A stretch of 51,172 nt of DNA, taken from contig JAGBDD010000192.1 in NCBI GenBank assembly GCA_017937685.1, positions 1-51,172 on the forward strand, written 5' to 3'. Positions 1 through 7,476 of the stretch are shown piece by piece (position 1 is the stretch's first letter; every line of letters begins with the position of its first letter). Under the pieces are notes generated by a model, which saw only the letters and a list, made by a program, of their open reading frames with translations, had not been told where the DNA came from and made no database searches. The stretch is from Thermoguttaceae bacterium. Lineage in GTDB: Bacteria; Planctomycetota; Planctomycetia; Pirellulales; Thermoguttaceae. The translations under genes and the position numbers were made by a program.

Positions 1-1
1 C

Positions 2-373
2 GTCGCCGCTTTCGCGACGCGAACGACGGAAGCGTCGGGAACGGCCCCGGTCGCGGCGAACTTGAAAGCGCTTTCGCCCCCGGTCGCGGCGACCTCGAAA
101 GCGGTTTCGGCCCCGGTCGCGGCGGCTTCGGACGCGGTTTCGACTCCGGTCGCGGCGGCTTCGGACGCGGTTTCGGCCCCGGTCGCGGCGGCTTCGGAGA
201 GCGTCGGGTACCGCGTGTACGTTACGAAGGAAGGAGACAACCTCTTAACGATCGCCGAAAACGAACTCGGCGCCAGCTCCCGTTGGGGCGAAATCAAACG
301 GTTGAACAACTTCCGCTCCGGCGCGACCTATTTCGACGTCGGAACGACGATTAAACTGCCGCTCGATAATTGA
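2..373 (+). CDS. LysM-domain protein, C-terminal part (gene runs off the left edge)
   Basis: The frame is open from the first bases of the window to a TGA at 371-373, so the start lies upstream. The visible 123 residues are a low-complexity Ala/Val/Ser/Pro linker made of 11-residue repeats, followed by a LysM module (from about GYRVYVTKEGDNL to IKLPLDN). LysM modules bind the glycan backbone of peptidoglycan or chitin-like polymers, and a C-terminal LysM after a flexible linker is typical of envelope or cell-division proteins. The TTG at 62 could in principle start translation but has no convincing Shine-Dalgarno site and would cut a repeat, so I treat the gene as truncated by the window. The function of the missing N-terminal part is unknown. 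A strong terminator follows 33 bases after the stop. Confidence 0.75.
   Translation, partial: VAAFATRTTEASGTAPVAANLKALSPPVAATSKAVSAPVAAASDAVSTPVAAASDAVSAPVAAASESVGYRVYVTKEGDNLLTIAENELGASSRWGEIKRLNNFRSGATYFDVGTTIKLPLDN
50..181 (+). repeat. 33-bp in-frame tandem repeat, four copies plus a partial
   Basis: Units begin at 50, 83, 116 and 149, with a partial unit from 182. Each encodes an 11-residue segment of the kind VAAASDAVSAP. The last two full units are nearly identical, suggesting recent copying. It forms the linker in front of the LysM module. Confidence 0.8.
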
Positions 374-963
374 CGGAGTCCGCGACGCGCTTGAAGCGAA
401 CGTCGCCGCCGCGTTTCGTTTGTCGAAACGCGGCGTTTTTTGTCGTTGGCGAGCGGCGCGTCGGTTCAAAAACGCGAAAACGAGACTTCAAAAAGGCGTT
501 TCGACGCCCCCAAAACGCCGTCGGACGTCCGAGCAAACGTTCGACGAATCGACGGCGCCGCGTCGACGGCGCCGTTATATTCTGCGGAGCTTGTCTATCT
601 TAAAGCGGCGAAAAAAAGTTTTTTCAAATTTTTCGCTTTTAGGGCGAAAAAGCGCCGGTTTCCGCGTTTCCAGACTTGCGAAGAACGAAAAAAAATGGAA
701 AATGAATAGAATCGACGCGGGAATTTTTTCTCGGCGGTTCGCTCGGATTTCGTCGCGACGGAACGCGGCGCGCTTAAGGGGTTCGCGGGTCGGCGTCGAG
801 CGAGAGGGGAACGAACGCGATCGACGTCGCCCAATCTCGCAAACGACCTAGGAAACAACGAAGCGACGGGCCGAACGTCGAAGAAAAACGTCGCGTCGAA
901 CGGAAAGTTTTTCGACGTCGAGAGCAAAACGATCGTAACGATTGGAAAATACGAAAAAGACCA
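374..963. other. Intergenic region, 590 bp
   Basis: Holds the terminator at 407-441, then GC-rich sequence with no frame that looks coding. An A/T-rich patch at about 605-655 contains an 8-bp inverted repeat (629-636 against 644-651). The promoter of the downstream epimerase gene should lie in the last 150 bases, but I cannot pick a convincing -35/-10 pair. Confidence 0.5.
407..441 (+). terminator. Intrinsic terminator after the LysM gene
   Basis: A perfect 12-bp stem (407-418 with 424-435), a 5-base loop and a run of six T (436-441). Confidence 0.9.
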
Positions 964-1983
964 ATGAGACTAAAAATCATCCGAATGGATCTCCCGCTCA
1001 AGCATGTGATGACCGTTTTTCGAGGAACGATCAGCGTGATTCGAACGGTCGTCGTCGAACTGGAACAGGACGGTTTGAGGGGATACGGCGAAGCCTACGA
1101 AGACCAGCACTGGGGGATTACCATCGAGAGTATGGTGCGTTCGCTTGAAATGTGTCGCGAAAAAATGGGGAAATACGCCTTGGCCGACCCGTTTGCGTTC
1201 GGGCGTTTCATCGCGCCGATTATGCGCGACAATCCGGCCGCCGCGTCGGCGATCGAAATGGCCGCCTGCGACCTTTGGGGAAAATTGCGCAATCAGCCGC
1301 TTTGGCGCGTATGGCGGACGAATCCGCGCAACCTCCCGATTTCGAGTTACACGCTCGGTCTCGATTCGCTTTATCGCATTTTAGAGAAATTCAACGAGCA
1401 GCCGGATTGGCCGCTTTACCGCGTGAAACTCGGCTCGCACGAAGATATGACGATCCTGCGCGAACTGCGCAAGCGGACGACCGCGCCGTTCCGGATCGAC
1501 GTCAACGGGTGTTGGACGCTCGAGCAAGCGCTCGATTATATGGACGAGCTGAAAACGCTGAACATCGAGTTGATCGAGCAACCTCTCCATCCGGACGATT
1601 GGGACGGAATGGCCGCGTTGAAGGCGAAATGCCCGTTCCCGATTATCGCGGACGAGAGTTGCCGTTGCGAGGAAGACCTTGAAAAATGCGTCGGTTTTTT
1701 CGACGGCGTTAACTTGAAACCGGTGAAATTCGGCGGTTTGAATCCGACGCGGCGAGCGCTCGAAAAGGCGCGCGCGCTCGGCTTCAAAACGATGATCGGC
1801 AACACGATCGAGTCGTCGATCGCCGCGAGCGCTACGTCGCAGTTCGCGCCGCAACTCGATTACGTCTACCTCGACGGGCCGCTCCTCATCGACAAAAAGA
1901 TCGGCTCCGGCGTTCAGCTCGACCGCGGGCGGATTATTTTGCCGCGCGAGAACGGAACCGGCGTCAGTTTTCATTCCCGTTGA
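964..1983 (+). CDS. Enolase-superfamily enzyme, probably an L-Ala-D/L-Glu-type dipeptide epimerase
   Basis: At 339 residues it has the usual size and order of the mandelate racemase/muconate lactonizing group. Seen in the sequence: the substrate-capping N-terminal domain (about 1-115), then the barrel with the first catalytic lysine in YRVKLG (K155), metal ligands D179 (IDVNGCW), E205 (LIEQP) and D230 (IADES), and the second lysine region NLKPVKFGG (K252 or K255). The late motif YLDGPLL (302-308) resembles the Asp-x-Asp type motif with which dipeptide epimerases hold the substrate amine. Family members interconvert L-Ala-D-Glu and L-Ala-L-Glu from murein peptides or epimerise related dipeptides; exact specificity cannot be read here. 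N-succinylamino acid racemase is an alternative. The ATG at 964 has no good Shine-Dalgarno site. The gene stands alone, with 194 bp before the next one. Confidence 0.8.
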   Translation: MRLKIIRMDLPLKHVMTVFRGTISVIRTVVVELEQDGLRGYGEAYEDQHWGITIESMVRSLEMCREKMGKYALADPFAFGRFIAPIMRDNPAAASAIEMAACDLWGKLRNQPLWRVWRTNPRNLPISSYTLGLDSLYRILEKFNEQPDWPLYRVKLGSHEDMTILRELRKRTTAPFRIDVNGCWTLEQALDYMDELKTLNIELIEQPLHPDDWDGMAALKAKCPFPIIADESCRCEEDLEKCVGFFDGVNLKPVKFGGLNPTRRALEKARALGFKTMIGNTIESSIAASATSQFAPQLDYVYLDGPLLIDKKIGSGVQLDRGRIILPRENGTGVSFHSR

Positions 1984-2177
1984 GCGAAATTGGTTAAAAT
2001 AAGTCGAAGAGGAAGCCGCGTCGGCGTCGGTTTGGGCTCTCGGCGAGCGAAATCGGAGAAAATAGCCGGCGGAGGAAACGGCGCGGGCGGCGAACGGGCG
2101 CTTTCGACGCGGCGTTTCGTCGTTGGACGCGTTAAAATAGACGGTTTAGGTAAATAAAGGAAAACGAACGGACGGCG

Positions 2178-2759
2178 ATGGCGGCGCAAAAAAGAACGCG
2201 GTTGTACAGTCGGCGCGGCGATTTGGGCGAAACGGGGCTTCTTTTCGGGCCCCGCGTCGGGAAGGATCATCGGCGAATCGAGCTGACCGGAGCGCTCGAC
2301 GAATTGAGCGCTTGGCTCGGTTGGGTTCGCGCCGAGGGGCTCGACCCGCGAGTCGACGCGGTTTTAGACGACTTGCAACGGGCTATTTTCGACGTCGGCG
2401 CCGAGGTCGCGACGTTGACGCCGGCAAAGTTTAACGTCCGAACGGTCGGCGAAACCGACGTGAAGGCGTTGGAGCAAACGATCGACCTTTGGGACGCGCA
2501 AGTCGAGCCGCGACGCGGATTTGTCGCTCCCGGCGGAACGAAGTCGGCGGCGGCGTTGCACGTCGCGCGGACGATTTGCCGTCGAGCGGAGCGTCGGGCG
2601 ACCGCGCTGTTGCGATTCGACGAAACGTTTTCGCCCCGCGTCGTCGCTTGGTTGAATCGCGTCGGCGACTTGCTGTTCGCGTTGGCGCGGTTCGAGAACG
2701 CTCGAGCCGGACGACGGGGAGAACGGCTTTCCGTCGAAACGGCTCCGAACGAGAAATAA
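2178..2759 (+). CDS. pduO: PduO-type ATP:cob(I)alamin adenosyltransferase
   Basis: The 193-residue protein matches the PduO/MMAB adenosyltransferase family along its length. It has the N-terminal nucleotide-binding stretch TRLYSRRGDLGETGL (7-21), the ELTGALDELSAWLG helix (35-48), FDVGAEVAT (71-79), FVAPGGTKSAAALHVART (115-132) with RRAER following, and the C-terminal LNRVGDLLFALAR (159-171). The enzyme transfers the adenosyl group of ATP to cob(I)alamin to make coenzyme B12. No cobalamin-dependent enzyme or other B12 gene lies in the window, so its partner is elsewhere. The ATG at 2178 is preceded by AAAGG about 16 bases upstream, a weak signal. A clean intrinsic terminator follows. Confidence 0.9.
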   Translation: MAAQKRTRLYSRRGDLGETGLLFGPRVGKDHRRIELTGALDELSAWLGWVRAEGLDPRVDAVLDDLQRAIFDVGAEVATLTPAKFNVRTVGETDVKALEQTIDLWDAQVEPRRGFVAPGGTKSAAALHVARTICRRAERRATALLRFDETFSPRVVAWLNRVGDLLFALARFENARAGRRGERLSVETAPNEK

Positions 2760-3080
2760 CGTTGCGAGAAATTGAAATCGGGTGAAAATCAAGAGTAATC
2801 GTCGCCGCGCCTCTTGCGTCGCCGTCGATTTTCGCGCGAGCGCCGAACGTCGGGAGACGGTCGGCGTTTTTTATTTCTTGCCCGTTGGCGTCGGGAACGG
2901 CGAACGTCGAGCGGCGAAAGGTCGGCGAAAAGCGAACCGCGTTCGCGTCGTTGCGTCGGCGCCGGTCGAACGTCGGGGCCGTTTCGCGGAACGTTCCGAG
3001 ACGTGTGAAGATTAACGTCGTTTGTCGGCGCCGGGCAAACGACGGGGGCGTTTCGCGGAACGAACTGAAACGACGGAACG
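2760..3080. other. Convergent intergenic region, 321 bp
   Basis: Contains the pduO terminator (2841-2872) and a degenerate tandem repeat (2946-3086). No gene seen. Confidence 0.5.
2841..2872 (+). terminator. Intrinsic terminator after pduO
   Basis: Stem of 6 bp plus 4 bp separated by one mismatch (2841-2851 with 2856-2866), loop GGGA, then six T (2867-2872). Confidence 0.88.
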
Positions 3081-3086
3081 TTAACG
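2946..3086. repeat. Degenerate tandem repeat with a 70-bp period
   Basis: Two diverged copies start at 2946 and 3016. Both contain CGTCG, TCGGCGCCGG, CGTTTCGCGGAACG and TTAACGT at matching spacing. It sits just downstream of the stop of the minus-strand YfhO-like gene. Confidence 0.55.
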
Positions 3087-6000
3087 TTGTTGGTTTGTCG
3101 CCGCGACGACGCAAACGCGTTTGCGTCGTCGGCGGCGAAGGGCGTTCGTCGCGGCGACGACGAGAACGCCGCTCCAAGCGACCGCGCCGAGAATCGCGCC
3201 GACGAACAATCGGCGGGGACGGTAAGTCGAGACGAAGCAATAACTTCCGGCGGGAAACGTCGTCTTGCGCAAAAAGCGGAGCGTCGGTTCGATCGGCGCG
3301 TCGAACGCCGCGTCGCGTCGCGTTTTGAGGAAGGCGGAGGCGGCGTCGGCGTCGAACCGAGCGTTTAAGAGCGTCGCGACGTCGGCTCCGTCGGCGAGCG
3401 GATAAGCGCGCCCTTCCCAATCGGGCCAATACTGCTCGGCGAAAACGAGGTCGGCGGGGGCGTCCAAGTCGACAAAATAAACGATTCGGTTCGGTTCGTA
3501 AACGACGATTTCGGCGCGTTCGTTGGCAAGCGGGGCCGGGCGACCGTCGCGGAAAATCCAAACGCGACTTGAAGGCGCTTGGACGCGGCGCAAAGCGACG
3601 TTGGCCGCGGAAAATTCGCCCGACGACGATGAAGTCGCGTTGTTTACTTTGTTTACGTTGTTTGCGTTGGTTACGTTGGTTACGTTGGTTGCGTTGTTTG
3701 CGTTGTTTGCGTTGTTTGCGTTGTTTGCGTTGTTTGCGTTGTTTGCGTTGTTTGCGTTGTTTGCGTTGTTTGCGTTGTTTGCGTTGTTTGCGTTGTTTGC
3801 GTTGTTTGCGTTGTTTGCGTTGGTTGGGGCGGTTGGGGCGGTTGGGGCGGCGAGGCGGGCCGTTACTTCCGGCGGGCCGAGGAAAAACGCGACGTCCAAA
3901 AAGGCGGCGTCGGCGTCGCGGTTAAAACCGAGCGGGAACGCGTCGATAAAGACGGCGTATTCCGCTTCCATCGCCGTTCCGCGAGCGTCGATCGTCGCGA
4001 TTCCCCGAGAAAACGGGTGTTTCGGGAAGAGCGTCGCGGCGTCCCAAACGACGCGCTCCGCAATTCGGGCGCTCGACGAACGGGTCGGGAAGGCGGCGGG
4101 GAACCAAACCGGGAAGCGGTAAACGCGCAACGGCGGCGCGTCGAGGCGATCCGAAAGGACGGCGTCGACGTTAAAATCGGCTAAACGCCGAGGGTTTAAC
4201 GGTTGCGTTGCGTTGGGCTGGGCGGAACGCGCGGAGTTTGACGGCGAAACGGCGTTGAAACGAGAAGGCAAACTGGTTTGGTCGTTTCGGCTGTCTAAAT
4301 CGGTTTTATTGTTTTGGTTATTTGGGTTGTTTGAGCTGTTTGGGTTGGGACGAGCGATTGGGGCGTCGGCGAGTTGGGACGCGAGGCGAGCGGCGCGTTC
4401 CGCTTCGACGATTCGCGAAATTTCCGAGCGGCTTTCAAAAAAGGAACGGGGCGTCGTCGCGACCGTCCAAGCGTTCGCGGCGTAAAGGTCGAGCGCGGAA
4501 ATCGCTAAAACGGCGAACGCGACGCTTCCGACGCCGCCGGAACGAACAAACGGCGAAGTTTGCGGGGCGATTTTGTTTGATCGGTCGATTTTTGTTTGAT
4601 AAAAGCGCCTTTCGAAAGCGAGCAAAAGGAGCGTCGCGGCGAGAACGAACGCCGTTTGCGCGAACGCGCCGCGAACCGATTCGAACGCAAGGCGCGGTTG
4701 AACGGGGCCGTGCAGCGGGTCGACCGCTCGAAGCGTCGAAAAAACGCCGTCGCCGCAAACCGAAAGGACGAGGAACGCGGCGAACGCAAACGTTCCGACG
4801 CCGCCGCCAAGAATGAAAAAACGTCGCGAAAATCGACGTTCGTCCCAACCGAACCCGGTCAAAACGGCGAGACCGAGCGCGCTTAACGTCAATAATTTCG
4901 CCGGATAGCGAAATTCGACGAACTTCGGAAGGGTCAAATTGAACAGCCAATAAAGCCCGCCGACCGGGTCGCCGTCGACGAACGTTTGCGCCGGTTGCGC
5001 GCCGCTAAGGAGCGCGCCGCCGAACCGAATCGCCCAAACGAAGCCGAAACCGCCGAGCGCCGCCGCCGTCGAAACGACGACGAGCCAAGTCGCCCAAACG
5101 CGGAACGAGTCGCGCGTCGAGCGATCGCGGCGGGATAATAGGAGGAGTTTAGCGGTTGGGAGGGCCGTTTGGAGCGAGTCAACGGCGGCGATTTTAGCGA
5201 TTTTGACGCTTTTGCGCCGGAAAAAACGACGTTGCGGGCGCCGCCGTCGCGAACGTCGACCGCCGCCGACGCGGAAGCGAGCTGCGGAGAGCGCGAACAA
5301 ATACGGAACGACGCCGCAGTAAAGGGTCGGCGTCCAAACGGAAATTTCCTCCGGAAAAATCGCGAACCAACGGGACGAGCGCGGAAACTGCCGTCCGCCG
5401 ACGTTCGGGAAAAGCCGTTCCGCCCAACGCCAAGGCCCGACGCTAAAGCGATACGTCGCGCGGTTTCGACCGTTGTTTTCGATTTCGCCGCCGAGTAAAG
5501 ACGCGTAAAACGCCGTTTCGCCGTTTTGCGCAATTTCTTTATTTTGTGTTTTTTGGCCGTTTTGCGCGATTTCTTTGTTTTGCTTCTTTTTGTCGTTTTG
5601 CTCAATTTCGTCGTCTTGCGTTGTTTCGTTAGTCGACGCGTTTTTTTTGTTGGGCGCGCTTGACGGCGTCGCGTCGGTTGGGGCGACGTTATTTTTTGCT
5701 AAATTTCGCCAAAGCGCCGCCGGGATTTCCCAAAGAGAACGCGGAGCGCCGTTCGCCGCGCGTTCGGAACGGGCGATCAACTCGGCGGATGGGAGGATTT
5801 GCGGCGCCGCGAGGAAAAAGGTCGCGGTCGACGCGCCGCCGGCGAGCAAAAGACCGAGCGCGAGCCGGGTTCGGAAACGGTCGCGAACGCGGCGGACGGA
5901 AGCGGACGGAACGTTGGGGGAGGAAGATAGGCTCTTTGGAACGGTTGGAACGGTTGAGGGGGTAAAGTTTTTTGGGAGGAACGGGGCGGTTTTGACGGCG

Positions 6001-6698
6001 AGTCGAACCGGGGCGAAGAGCGCGAACGCGAAAAACGCTAACGTCGATAAATAAACGATTTGCGGTTCGCCGCCGAGGATCGCGAGCGCCTGCGCGACGC
6101 TCAGTTTCAACGCCGATTTCAGTTTGCCGGCGAACGTCGCCGACGCGAAAAAGTCGAACGAAAAAAGGGCGAGAAAAGGAAGCCAAGCGGCGCCGACGAG
6201 GAAAACGACGTTCGAATATTGAAACAAAATCGGCCCGGAAAAGGAATACGACAAGCCCGCGAGAACCGCTCCGACGCGCGAAATTCGGAGTCGGCGCGTT
6301 AGAAAATAGACGCCGAAAAACGAAAACGCGACGTGTCCGATAATGTAAAGCGAAAAACAAGCGTTAAAGTCGACGCAACCGGCGCTCGCGAGGAAAAAAA
6401 TCGTTTTGGCCGGGTAAAAAACGGACGACGTCGGGTTTCCGGCGAGCGGTTGACCGAGATTTTCAAACGGATCCCAAAGCGGGAGTCGACCGCGCGCCCA
6501 TTCGTTTTGGATTTGTTCAAAAAGCGGATAATAAAAATAGCCGACGTCGCGGTAAGCGAAACGTTCGTTTTCGACGAGCGGACGGAGAAAAAACGTCGCG
6601 AGGAGCGCCGTCGGAACGAGAAAGAAAAGAAACGTTTCGACGCGAAAAAACGGAAAACGGCGGAGACGGCGCGGGGCGGCGGAATCGGGGGCGTTCAT
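3081..6698 (-). CDS. Giant YfhO-like integral membrane protein
   Basis: 1205 residues with many hydrophobic segments. The N-terminal third has the pattern seen in YfhO-type (GT-C-like) proteins: a first membrane helix (about 20-40), then an acidic YRDVGYFYYPL stretch, GRLPLWDPF and LGQPLAGNP, and YPAKTIFF. These families include lipoteichoic acid glycosylation factors and polyprenol-phosphate sugar transferases, so envelope glycan modification is a reasonable but unproven role. Two soluble inserts are low complexity: one has repeats of QNKEIAQNG (bases about 5520-5640), and a later one is a long Asn-Asn-Ala tract (about 3646-3830). The last hydrophobic helix is followed by a very basic tail of consecutive Arg residues. 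The ATG at 6698 has no Shine-Dalgarno site. It lies 162 bp downstream of tsaE on the same strand and may be co-transcribed. Confidence 0.65.
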   Translation of the reverse strand: MNAPDSAAPRRLRRFPFFRVETFLFFLVPTALLATFFLRPLVENERFAYRDVGYFYYPLFEQIQNEWARGRLPLWDPFENLGQPLAGNPTSSVFYPAKTIFFLASAGCVDFNACFSLYIIGHVAFSFFGVYFLTRRLRISRVGAVLAGLSYSFSGPILFQYSNVVFLVGAAWLPFLALFSFDFFASATFAGKLKSALKLSVAQALAILGGEPQIVYLSTLAFFAFALFAPVRLAVKTAPFLPKNFTPSTVPTVPKSLSSSPNVPSASVRRVRDRFRTRLALGLLLAGGASTATFFLAAPQILPSAELIARSERAANGAPRSLWEIPAALWRNLAKNNVAPTDATPSSAPNKKNASTNETTQDDEIEQNDKKKQNKEIAQNGQKTQNKEIAQNGETAFYASLLGGEIENNGRNRATYRFSVGPWRWAERLFPNVGGRQFPRSSRWFAIFPEEISVWTPTLYCGVVPYLFALSAARFRVGGGRRSRRRRPQRRFFRRKSVKIAKIAAVDSLQTALPTAKLLLLSRRDRSTRDSFRVWATWLVVVSTAAALGGFGFVWAIRFGGALLSGAQPAQTFVDGDPVGGLYWLFNLTLPKFVEFRYPAKLLTLSALGLAVLTGFGWDERRFSRRFFILGGGVGTFAFAAFLVLSVCGDGVFSTLRAVDPLHGPVQPRLAFESVRGAFAQTAFVLAATLLLLAFERRFYQTKIDRSNKIAPQTSPFVRSGGVGSVAFAVLAISALDLYAANAWTVATTPRSFFESRSEISRIVEAERAARLASQLADAPIARPNPNSSNNPNNQNNKTDLDSRNDQTSLPSRFNAVSPSNSARSAQPNATQPLNPRRLADFNVDAVLSDRLDAPPLRVYRFPVWFPAAFPTRSSSARIAERVVWDAATLFPKHPFSRGIATIDARGTAMEAEYAVFIDAFPLGFNRDADAAFLDVAFFLGPPEVTARLAAPTAPTAPTNANNANNANNANNANNANNANNANNANNANNANNANNANNANNATNVTNVTNANNVNKVNNATSSSSGEFSAANVALRRVQAPSSRVWIFRDGRPAPLANERAEIVVYEPNRIVYFVDLDAPADLVFAEQYWPDWEGRAYPLADGADVATLLNARFDADAASAFLKTRRDAAFDAPIEPTLRFLRKTTFPAGSYCFVSTYRPRRLFVGAILGAVAWSGVLVVAATNALRRRRRKRVCVVAATNQQR
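3099..3137. repeat. 28-bp perfect palindrome in the 3' end of the YfhO-like gene
   Basis: Arms 3104-3117 and 3118-3131 are exact reverse complements with no spacer; with one bulged base the pairing extends to 3099-3137. It lies in codons of the basic C-terminal tail, about 20 bases before the stop on the minus strand. Confidence 0.85.
3691..3816. repeat. 9-bp microsatellite, 14 perfect copies of GCGTTGTTT
   Basis: Fourteen identical consecutive units (126 bp), flanked by degenerate units (about 3646-3690 and 3817-3852). Read on the minus strand it encodes (Asn-Asn-Ala)n inside the YfhO-like protein. Because the unit is nine bases, gain or loss of copies keeps the frame. Confidence 0.95.
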
Positions 6699-6860
6699 CG
6701 GCGAGGGCGGCGGTTGAGCGGCGGCGACTTTCGGCGTCGCGTCGACCGGAAACGTTAAAAACGAAATCGACGGCGCGATTTTTGTTTCGACCGTCGATTG
6801 TTGGAGCGCGTTCGATACTTTTTTGATTTTGTTTCGGGGATTGAAATCGGAAACGTCGCG

Positions 6861-7349
6861 TTAATCGACGCTTGTCGCGGATTTCCAGCGTTCGATTAAA
6901 ACGGTTTCAAAATCGGGCGCGAACTCGCCGAGCGACGTAACGAGGAAACGGCGCGAGGTCGCGTCGATCGGCTCGACGACGATTTCGAGCTTGTCTTCCG
7001 GCGTCGCGTCCTCGACTTTGTCGGCCCATTCGACGAACGAAAGGCCGTCCGATTCGAAATATTCGTCCGGACCGAGTTCGAGAAACTCGTCGGAATCGCG
7101 GAGGCGGTAAGCGTCGAAGTGAAAAATCGGACGGTCGCCCTCGTACTCGCGGACGAGAACGAAGGTCGGACTCCCGACGTCTTCCCGAGGAACGCCCGAG
7201 GCCGCGGCGACCGCCTGCACCAGGCGCGTTTTTCCGGCGCCCAAGGTGCCCAAAAGCGCGACGACGGCGCCGTCCGGAAGGGTTTCCGCGAGAATTTGGC
7301 CCAAAACGTCCGTTTGCCGTTCGGAGTCGACGACGATTTCGACGGTCAT
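6861..7349 (-). CDS. tsaE: tRNA threonylcarbamoyladenosine biosynthesis ATPase TsaE
   Basis: At 162 residues it has the family's size and motifs: Walker A LGTLGAGKT (33-41), SPTF (60-63), FHFDAYRL (76-83) and the late LSFVEWADK (103-111). TsaE is the ATPase that works with TsaB and TsaD to form N6-threonylcarbamoyladenosine at position 37 of ANN-decoding tRNAs. The ATG at 7349 is set by a good AAGGA site seven bases upstream. tsaB and tsaD are not in the window. The gene lies between the DUF11 gene (127 bp upstream, with a terminator-like hairpin between them) and the YfhO-like gene downstream. Confidence 0.95.
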   Translation of the reverse strand: MTVEIVVDSERQTDVLGQILAETLPDGAVVALLGTLGAGKTRLVQAVAAASGVPREDVGSPTFVLVREYEGDRPIFHFDAYRLRDSDEFLELGPDEYFESDGLSFVEWADKVEDATPEDKLEIVVEPIDATSRRFLVTSLGEFAPDFETVLIERWKSATSVD

Positions 7350-7410
7350 TGGCGGTTCCTTAAAATAAAGGGAAAAGGCAAGGAGGGAAAGAAGGGAAGA
7401 TAAGGGGAAA

Positions 7411-7469
7411 CGGGAAAAGTCGACGCTCGCTCGACGGCGGGAGAGCGCGTCGGAGCGAACGTCGACTTT
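7411..7469 (-). terminator. Probable terminator of the DUF11 gene
   Basis: A 17-bp inverted repeat with one mismatch (7416-7432 against 7453-7469), starting a few bases past the stop of the minus-strand gene, followed on that strand by TTTT and a pyrimidine-rich stretch. The loop is about 20 bases long. Confidence 0.6.
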
Positions 7470-7476
7470 GCGGATT

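Noticed and set aside
420..851. A 143-codon plus-strand frame in the first intergenic region
   Set aside because: It starts inside the terminator of the LysM gene, is Arg/Ser rich, and has no ribosome site or domain.
2131..2140. Reading all TTAAAATAG words as -10 promoter boxes
   Set aside because: Several (9931, 16581, 41293) point away from any downstream gene and lack a -35, so a simple promoter role does not fit all copies.
1984..2177. Cobalamin riboswitch in front of the PduO-type gene
   Set aside because: Only 194 bases are available and no B12-box-like sequence was recognised.
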